Positions 56,717-64,000 of a stretch of DNA of 64,000 bases are shown here, one piece after another. Origin of the DNA: Gnetum montanum (lineage: Eukaryota; Streptophyta; Gnetopsida; Gnetales; Gnetaceae); NCBI GenBank assembly GCA_015680685.1, contig MNCI01026525.1, positions 37,603-101,602 on the forward strand, in the 5' to 3' direction. Numbering within the stretch: position 1 is the first letter of the stretch; the number at the start of each line of letters is the position of its first letter. A program made the translations under genes and the position numbers. The notes below the pieces were generated by a model. That model was given only the letters and a program-made list of their open reading frames with translations, was not told the origin of the DNA and did no database searches.

Positions 56717-59700
56717 TTACACATCCCCTCTGGTGCCACTGTCACCGGTATCCCTTAGGTCAGGCTCCAAGCCTAATAAATCATCCTCAAGTGGGATGTC
56801 CTTCTTGGAAGGTATTCCTTCACAAGGAATGCCATCCCCACGAGGCCCTTGCTCCAACGTCGGCTCCACAAGAGGACGCTCTTTGCTATTACACTCCTCT
56901 TCTTGTGCTTGTTCCTCACCCTGTTTGCCTTCTCCCTCCAATTCTTGTACCTGTACACAGCAAATACATTAGCAAAGACTTGACACCATAATCAGAAAAA
57001 TTAGATTCAATAATGTTTAAACTTACTCGCGATGGTCCTGCTTCTGCAGCAAAGGGAAGCTTTTCTAAACCAACCCATAGGCGCTGCATGATTTCATCCT
57101 CAGTTAATTCAGACCATACGTCGTTCCCCAGAGTAGCACCAGCTTTCACCTTCCCCTTTTCCACACTAGTCCAGCAAGACGGATCAGGGAAGAAAGTAGG
57201 GACAGTAGTCTCACCCCCGGGAAGAGTGATTTCTCTTTCCGGTGATGCGCTTACTATCACCTGCTCCTGAAACTTCTCGAAAGCTTGGGATGCACCAATG
57301 ACATCAAGGAATACCCGAAAGGATTGAGCTTTGACGGTAGAATCATGATAATGCTGATGATAAGTGATACTTTCTTGCTTATACAAATGCTTGTGATCCT
57401 TTTCTTTCTGCCTCCACTCTTGCACACTTGCACAGAAATCCTTCCAGTCTTGGCTTTTCTGAGATAACAACTCTATCTGCATCCGCTGCTCCACCAACTC
57501 CCAACTAGTTTGCACACTGTTCCTGATTGCGGTCCAATAGCGAGAATAGTCAATCACAACTATGCGTCAATCCTCCTCACCCGCTTCCCGTGCCTGCAGG
57601 AACTCGCATCACAATTTTAAGTCTCCGACCTCTTTGGCCAGAGACTCCTTCTCCCTCTTTGACCTCTGCAACCTTTTCCAGAGGTCTTCATTGACACTCT
57701 TACTCTCCCACAAGGAGCGAGTCAATTGTAACGCACATTTACGCATCTGCTCATAAATGCTCCGTGGCCCGACTGCCCCATCAGATGGAGGCACCATTGT
57801 GCCCAAATCAATGGGCTCTGTTGGGTCCCATCGAAGGCGAGCTCCTGACAGCAAACATTATCAATATAAATGAAACATTACCACTTTCTAATAAAATAAA
57901 CCTATTATAGCTATAACATACCAGCTCCAGGATCAACGCACTCGAGGCGCTCGATCATATCGCTGACAACACCTTCCATGAAGGCGAATTTGTCAAGAAA
58001 CTCTCTCCATGTTCTGCTCACAGAGGCAGACGTGGATGCATCTTCTTCACCTGTAGCGTAATTTAGTTAAAAATCCTAATTATTAACAAAACTCCTCAAG
58101 ACATCCAATACGCTTACTACCTCTTCCGGTTACAGTGGGGAGTGCGTCAACAGTTCCCGCCTCCTCCCTCTCCTCACACACAAGAGTTTATGCATCGCTA
58201 GTCCTAACAGCTGGGGCCTCTTCTTTCAAAACTGGGGCCTCTTTCCCACAACTTAATATCACTGCCCCTGTCTCAGGGGTCAACTGCTCCGTAGGTCTCG
58301 CTGTTCATATCACATACACATTTAGATGATTCAAAATATCCTAAATAAAAATTGCATAATACAATAACTTTCACTACGTTTCCTTTACGCTTACCAGGTG
58401 GAGGTTTACTCCGTTGAACTCTAACTTGCATGGTTTGACCTGTGCCACTCCCAGGCTCCACAGGGGCCTCGGTTAAGCAAAGCCTTTTACGCCGAGCCGA
58501 AGGCTCTACAATCTCTACCGCCAAGTGTTTCCCTCGCGAAGCATCACCAATGTAAGTGGGCATCACCTCGCCTATGCTGTCGGGGCCTCGCACTCGAGAC
58601 ACCACCAAATCCCTTGTCGTTATAGACAGAGACTCGCCAATCCCTTCCGGGGCATCCTGTCCACGGGTAGTGCCAAAAATGTGCTGGTCTCAGTCTTGCT
58701 ATACCCAAACCCCATTCCTTTGGATGACCAAAAATTTGGCAAAACGCCGAAGGCAATCTATGAACAAGGCGTAATGCAGGTTGAAACGAGAATCAAGCTT
58801 CTGGCAAAGCCTGATCATCTCAGTGCGTAATCCCTTAGCAAAATAGCTTGCCAAGTCGAACTGGGTCCCTTCCTTCATAACTTCCCGCATGATACGGGTC
58901 TGTTCTATAGAAAAGAACCTCCCCTGTGAGAGTGTTTTGGGGAAGGACCAAGCCCGGAATAGGGGATAAATCGTCTTGGCAATCTCTAGTTGAATCTTCT
59001 CACAAGGGATCCCCTTAGGCTCCTTCTTGGCCCCCAGCCACTCCTCCAGCCACTCCTGACAGGAGAGGCTCCTCTTCGCCTTTCCTCTATGGGAAGGTCG
59101 TCAGAGGGGACACCGAAAAGGTCTGCAAAAAGCTGAGCATTAATATCAAAATTTACACGTACGTGATGCACGCGCGTGCAAAAACGCTCAGCCCTTTCGC
59201 TGAAGGAGTTGACCAGGGTTAACATTTCACTGGCGAGGACATCACGGGTTATGGCCAAAAATAAATGCATTACCCTCGCTTCCCGTAGCTTGGTGACCAA
59301 TGCAACTGGGGCCGCCACGTGGCCGAGCCAGCATTGTACCTCCTTGATGTCGCCATAGCGGAAGAGAAGGGTATTCGCCTCGCGGTCGAAAATTGTAAGG
59401 GTACTCTCCCAGGATTCCCTAACTAAAAAATGCAAGACACATGTCAAAAAATACTATTACGCAACATTCACGATTCACAATTACATTATGCAACAATAAA
59501 ATACACAGCAATTTTACTAGGTCCAAATGGCAAAGGAAATGGAGGAAGTTTCCTCTGCACGTCTACAACGGTAAGGGGCGGATCCAAAGTCCAATCGTCA
59601 TGTAACCACCTGAGATTCTAGCAATTCTCTAAAGCATCTGCATAACGGGTGGGGTACTCATGAATGTCAAAGCTGATTTTCCCCATTACACCAGCGCATA

Positions 59701-60717
59701 CATTGCTAATAGAGGTAAACGCCTTTATTGTCGTTTCAGTCCAAGTTAAGGTATCACCATCACCTACTAACTTGTTCTCATGAATAAAAAACCTGTACCA
59801 TACCACATATGCTTATCTTATGCTTTAGACAATAGACATATAATGACAATACCGCCAATAAAACCACTTACCCCCCTGAATAATACACTGTGCCTGGTGG
59901 GTTCTGGAAGTAGGTCGAGACGTGAAGGGCCACGAACAAAGTGTTGTATGCGTGGTAACAGCTAAATTGAGCCATTTCCTAGATCCAACTTAAGCACCTC
60001 AACCCTATGGCGCTAAGTTCACAGTCATGGGGACAACCAGTGTCGATAGCCCCGTCTATCAAGAAAGCCAGAATTCCCTACGTAGAACCCACTAACAGGT
60101 GCTCCAAAATGGCGCCAGCAATATCTCCCGATACGTGTGACCATACAATAATGTTGTAGTTACCCAGTAAAAATTGAAAAAACTCCAACGCACCCTTTCG
60201 AAACCATATGGTCCTCCCATGCAATCGAGTCTGAGGGGGAGGAACATTAGGTACGATTGGGTTTATGCAGCATAAAACCCCGACTATATCCAAGACGATT
60301 AGGAAGGGTCTTAACATGACACTGTACAAAGAAAATAATAAACACATCAACGTCTAGATTCAGATTTGCATGCTTAAAATATAGAAAATCTACAGATTAC
60401 GCTTAGCTATTCATGCCGAAATCGCCTAAACCCTTGCAACAGTACAAGGTTTGTCCCTGACAACGGTGATAGATGCAATCCTAGTGTATAAACCCTCATT
60501 TTAACGCGAGGTCTATAGTCTAAAATTTTAATTTACGCAGGCGACGCTACAAGAATAAACACTGCAAAAGTAACACAAATAAGCAAGGGATGGCCTACCG
60601 ATTCAAAGGCGTAGGGTCTCTCACTTCGACCACTGCCTACGAAACACGCTGCAGGCTCCCTTACACCTCATCAAACTTGGCCAATTTTTCATTCTTCCCT
60701 CTCACTTTAGGCGCCAT
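56717..60717 (-). pseudogene. Eight-exon antisense gene inside the Tat element
   Basis: Exons on the minus strand: 60717-60599, 60321-59872, 59792-59518, 59422-58395, 58300-58121, 58050-57922, 57844-57027 and 56950-56717. Every intron has GT and AG borders, for example GTAAGT at 59871 and TTTGTACAG before 60321. Exon lengths sum to 3233 nt. All phases agree if one base is restored in exon 4 near 59080, giving about 1078 codons. The protein starts MAPKVRGKNEKLAKFDE. Exon 2 holds a NIF/FCP1-like segment (LIVLDIVGVL, NYNIIVWS). Exon 4 has FDINAQLFADLFGVPSDDLP. Exon 7 is a coiled coil (WKRLQRSKREKESLAKEVGDL) and exon 8 is acidic. About ten in-frame stops inactivate this copy. Exon 4 may match antisense ORFs reported in Tat elements. 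Overall function is unknown. Confidence 0.82.
59872..60321 (-). other. NIF/FCP1-like phosphatase segment (exon 2 of the antisense gene)
   Basis: RPFLIVLDIVGVL is followed about 40 residues later by RTIWFRKGALEFFQFLLGNYNIIVWSHVSG. This pattern matches the start of NLI-interacting-factor/FCP1 phosphatase domains, where D-x-D/N-G-V is followed by a V-x-x-RPG-x-x-EFL-x-x-L...VWSS block. The second acidic residue of the catalytic motif is Val here, so phosphatase activity would be doubtful even without stops. The second half of the domain is not convincing. Two in-frame TAG codons lie in this exon. Confidence 0.45.
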
Positions 60718-60865
60718 TGTTATAGTTCTAACACCTTCACACTTTCGCGCCTTTACGCCTTTACAAGTGATGTGCTCCAATCTTCTGCTCCTCCTCCTTT
60801 CTCTCTGTAATAGCTAAGAATTCAAATTCGCGAAGGCAAACAGCCTGTTCTAAATGAAAACTACT

Positions 60866-60873
60866 TACTTATA
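60866..60873 (-). promoter_or_regulatory. Possible TATA box of the antisense gene
   Basis: TATAAGTA on the minus strand (GCATATAAGTAAG), about 150 bases upstream of the ATG at 60717. Further upstream, at 61098-61112, three overlapping ACGTC repeats (minus strand TGACGTGACGTGACG) form a TGA/bZIP-type site. Functional status is inferred. Confidence 0.35.
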
Positions 60874-61097
60874 TGCAAAATTTAACCGACTTAATGCCTG
60901 ATTTCAGCGAGACTTGCCCAAATGCTGGTGTCAGTATGAGTTGGAACCCGAGGATCAAGGCATTAATTGCATCAGATATCACACGCATTACGGTCCAAAA
61001 CGATCCTAAACTATTGTATCTTATCTCCTCGTAATCAGGTCTCATTAATTACAGGCTATTCGCGAAATTTAAAATTCAGTTAGCTTTACGCTCAGTA

Positions 61098-61112
61098 ACG
61101 TCACGTCACGTC
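61098..61112. promoter_or_regulatory. Triple ACGTC repeat, bZIP-type site
   Basis: ACGTCACGTCACGTC, which on the minus strand gives three TGACG cores at 5-bp spacing, similar to as-1-type elements. It lies between the divergent antisense gene and RT, and recalls the TGACGTGAC in the LTR at 51466. Confidence 0.5.
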
Positions 61113-61214
61113 CTATACATTAAACTAAGTGTTATTCGTTAAACACTTATTGCATCAAACTTAGTATCTATCTAATTACTCTCGTATTTGATAATTTTGC
61201 AGGCTAATTGATAG

Positions 61215-63389
61215 ATGGATGAAATTTTATCTACACCGCTAGTTTTAACAAGCTTACACGGTGAAATCATTAGAAAGCTTGATCCTACACTAATAGGAAC
61301 TAACCTAGCCCTTAATGACGCAATCATAGCCATGTCGGAAACATCTCCAGACTGGCCAGAGCAATCGACATGCACGTTAGATCTGGAAGCTGGAGATGTA
61401 ACCGAAGATCCACTCAACGAGGTCTCTGTGGTTACGCATAGGGGTGAGACTAAAACACTCAAGGTTAGTTCTCTATTAGACCAAAAGGCACATGATGACA
61501 TAAAACAGGTCCTCCAGAATAATATCACAGTGTTTGCATGGTCATACGAGGATATGCCGGGACTAGACCCAAGATTAATTCAATACAACATAATCTTAGA
61601 TCCCCATATCAAAGCCGTCAGACAGAAAGCACGAAAGATCAAGCCAAAAGTCGTGCTAGCGGTACGTGATGAAATCACTAAACTATACCAGGCTGGTTTT
61701 ATTTGCGTGGTTGATTACTCAAATTGGGTATCTAACATTGTAGTGGTTCCTAAAACTAGAGGAATATGCATTTGCATAGACTTCCAGGACTTGAACAAAG
61801 CTACAATCAAAGATAACTTCCCATTGCTCAGTATCGATCAATTGGTGGATACAACCGCTGGACATGTGCTCTTGTCCTTCCTGGATGACTTCTCAGGATA
61901 CAATCAAATACGCATCAACCTAGAGCACCAGCTAACAACGACATTCATGATGCCCTGGGGGACCTTTTGTTACATCATGATGCCTTTTGGATTAAAAAAT
62001 GTTGGAGCGATGTATCAACGAGCCATGACGTACATCTTCAACGATTACCTCCTAGGGAGACTAAATGATTATGTCGACGATATAGCTGTTAAGTCTATAA
62101 AGTCAGAGGATCATTTAGAGGATCTGGAGTTAGTCCTCAAAAGATGTTCTAAATACGATCTCCAACTAAACCCAAAAAAGTGTGTGTTTGGAGTCAAAAC
62201 CGGACGCATGCTGGGTTTTGTGGTATCGGAAACTGGTATACACGTAGATCCTAACAAAGTCAAGGCCATTGTTAAACTGACACCTCCTACAAGTCTTAAG
62301 CAATTACGCGGATTACAGGGGAGGTTACAGTTTATCAAGCGGTTCATCTCGAGATTAACCGACAAGTTACACCCTATGAAACATTTGCTTAAAAAGGGGA
62401 TTAATTTAGAATGGACAGATGATTGTCAGCGTGCATTTGACAGCTTGAAGTAAGAGCTTCAACGCTTGCCAACAGTTTTCCCACCGCAAAGGGATCAACC
62501 ATTTTATATCTACCTCGCTACTTCAGATGTAGCCTTAGCTGCATTACTCTGTCAAAGGAGAGATGATGGGTCGGAAGTACCCATCTACTACTTGAGTCAT
62601 GCTCTATGTGCGTATGAAACGAGGTACAACGAAGTAGAGCGTAACTGCTTAGCATTGGTATTTACGCTCAAGAAGTGTAGACATTATCTTTTCTGTAGCC
62701 AAGTCAACATCATCTGTAAAAATAATATTCTTAGGGCCATTACGCATAACTTAAACGAAAGTAGCAAAATAGCTCGTTGGAAGACTATCACGGCAGAATT
62801 CGATCTGCATTACATTGGCCAATCTTCTACGAAAGGCCAAGCGATAGCCGACCAATTAGTAACATCTCCTATTGACAGTCAAGCAACCATAGAGCCTAAA
62901 TTTCCAGATGACCACGTACATAGCTTAAGCCCTGTCCTGGCAGGCCCCGAAGCAACGTTATACTTCGACAAAGCTTCAACTGTTAGAGGTGGCAGCACCG
63001 CTATAGTTATTACGCTATCACCTGAGGATGTGCGTCTTCACACTTATCGCTTGACTTTTCCCTGTACGAACAATGTGGCAGAGTACGAGGGGCTCCTCAG
63101 GGGATTACTAATTGCTAGCGAACTCAATGTTCGACACCTGGCAATTAGGGGTGATTCGATGCTCTTCATCAATCAGATCACAGGAGTCTATGCCTGCAAG
63201 GCTACACATTTACATCCCCACTGCGATATGGCTAAAGATCTTCTGAAGCGGTTCATGACCATCGATGTCCAACACGTGTCACGAACTAATAACACACTTG
63301 CACTGGCTACACTGGCTTTGAATATGCCCTCACACCTATTTGACACCTATCGCACATTAATAACAGATTGCATAGATCCCATTATTTAG
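61215..63389 (+). pseudogene. Tat RT, gypsy RNase H and archaeal-type RNase H
   Basis: One frame starts MDEILSTPLVL. RT motifs are NWVSNIVVVPKTRG, CIDFQDLNKATIKDNFPL, FLDDFSGYNQIRI, MPFGLKNVGAMYQRAM and catalytic DYVDDIAVKS (YVDD at 62070-62081), followed by FVVSETGIHVDPNKVKAI. A TAA at 62451 interrupts the RT-RNase H link. The gypsy RNase H (YIYLATSDVALAALLCQ, YNEVERNCLALVF) lacks the first Asp, as is usual in Tat. The archaeal-type RNase H has LYFDKAS, PCTNNVAEYEGLL and IRGDSMLF, with the fourth acidic residue unclear. TAG at 63387 ends the block. This order is the standard Tat arrangement. Confidence 0.9.
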
Positions 63390-64000
63390 GTAGTGCAAAT
63401 ATCTTTTCTGCTTGAGGATAGAATGTCATAGTGGTACAATAGCATTAAGACTTACCTCTTGCATGGTGAGCCACTGCACGAATTAACACGCGTGCAGAAA
63501 GATGCAATCTGCAAGCGAGCTAGGCAGTACGTCATCATAGGAGACAGTACTCTTTGTAGATGCTCTTTTGATGGTGTGCTGCTTACTTGCGTTAACAAGA
63601 GCCAAGCACAACGTATAGTTGGCGAGGTCCATGAGGGATTATGCGGAGGACATGTAGCACCACGGGCTATGGCTTCAAAAATTCGTTGCTTAGGGTATTA
63701 TTGGCCATACATGGAAAACTATTGCCTAAGAAAGGTTAAAAATTGTGACACGTGTCAGCGTCATGCAAATCTTATAAACATGTCACCTACAGAGTTACAT
63801 ATGACTCAGATAACATGGCTGTTTCAACGATGGTGACTAGACATCATAGGTCGCATCACACCGAAATATTCCACAGGTCATAGCTTCATAATTACCACTA
63901 CTAAGTACTTCACGAAGTGGGTAGAATCTATTCCTTTACAAAAGATCACATCTCAACAAATTTTCCATTTCATCTTAGACAACATTGTAACCAGATTTGG
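63390..64000 (+). pseudogene. Tat integrase, N-terminal part (cut by window end)
   Basis: The same frame continues past stops at 63387 and 63429. It contains a preceding helix (LHELTRVQKDAICKRARQY), the HHCC zinc finger HEGLCGGHVAPRA and NCDTCQRHAN, a TGA at 63834 within the expected WGLDIIG junction, and the catalytic-core start LDIIGRITP with TTTKYFTKWVESIPL. The second Asp and the Glu of the DDE triad lie beyond 64000. Confidence 0.88.

Larger units (their letters stand above)
56120..61214 (+). other. Candidate sense intron between protease and RT
   Basis: Donor-like AAC|GTAAGG at 56120. Acceptor-like TTTTGCAG ends at 61202, but the 12 bases after it contain TGA and TAG in the RT frame. 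A second AG at 61213-61214 joins SLN in phase 0 to MDEILSTPLVL of RT. Ogre elements splice an intron at this place (family knowledge). The interval carries the antisense gene and the GGCCTAAAACTAG array. Splicing has not been shown. Confidence 0.5.
50855..64000 (+). mobile_element. Tat-lineage (Ogre-like) Ty3/gypsy retrotransposon, best-preserved copy, runs off the window
   Basis: The order is LTR, (gap), gag, protease, 5.1-kb interruption with antisense gene, RT, gypsy RNase H, archaeal-type RNase H, integrase (incomplete at the window end). The two RNase H domains and LILGRxWL-type protease place it in the Tat lineage. The interruption between protease and RT matches where Ogre elements carry an intron (established for Ogre). 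The left end is set at the switch from the antisense-gene relic to the GCGTAA-rich sequence, with TGAGGCTTAGCG at 50855 as the likely LTR start. CpG dinucleotides are far commoner than in the older relics, suggesting a younger insertion. Confidence 0.85.

Noticed and set aside
58525-58830. Plus-strand frames opposite antisense exon 4
   Set aside because: No motif and no homology. The minus-strand exon has consistent phase and splice borders.
1-64000. rRNA, tRNA, riboswitch or bacterial operon signals
   Set aside because: None was seen. The TGGTATCAGAGC-like sites are retrotransposon primer sites, not tRNA genes.

Overview
The window is non-coding-rich plant nuclear DNA, most likely from a gymnosperm or another large-genome seed plant. 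That assignment is inference: old LTR retrotransposons are nested inside one another, most copies carry dozens of inactivating changes, and there is almost no ordinary single-copy gene content. I see no bacterial-style genes, CRISPR arrays, rRNA or tRNA genes.

Layout. 1-572 is the 3' end of a giant LTR. 573-2417 plus 21491-22400 is a minus-strand Tat-lineage (Ty3/gypsy) gag relic (relic A). It is split by a minus-strand, pol-less Copia element (2423-21485; target duplication GGACA/GGATA, one mismatch). That Copia element is itself split by a plus-strand Ty3/gypsy element with 3.1-kb LTRs (8365-21329; target duplication CCCAC). The giant-LTR element keeps one continuous gag-pol frame with 21 in-frame stops and no frameshift. 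It has an extra RNase H placed before RT, an accessory ORF after integrase with its own TATA box, and a fragment of what looks like a DUF760 plastid-protein gene inside each LTR.

22.4-39.2 kb holds decayed repeats: a second Tat relic (B, plus strand: gag 28.1-30.1 kb and protease 30.9-31.3 kb), two copies of an LTR with tRNA-Met-like primer sites, a 22-bp tandem repeat, a probable solo LTR, and an intronless 129-codon ORF followed by a 28-A tract. 39236-45005 is another pol-less Copia element (minus). 45.9-48.6 kb is a minus-strand Tat pol relic (C). 48.9-50.85 kb is the relic of an antisense gene, most simply read as the rest of relic B.

50.855 kb to the window end is the best-preserved element: a Tat-lineage retrotransposon with LTR, gag, protease, a 5.1-kb interruption, RT, two RNase H domains and the start of integrase. 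Inside the interruption, on the opposite strand, is a gene whose eight exons can be reconstructed (60717 down to 56717). All junctions carry GT-AG borders and agree in reading phase once a single 1-bp deletion is allowed. Homologous exons, in the same orientation relative to gag, are seen in the much older copy at 49-50.85 kb. The antisense gene is therefore a long-term resident of this retrotransposon family, and this is the most interesting system in the window. The arrangement suggests a sense intron between protease and RT (as known for Ogre elements) that harbours a multi-exon antisense gene. In this copy both sense and antisense genes carry stops, so it is not functional.
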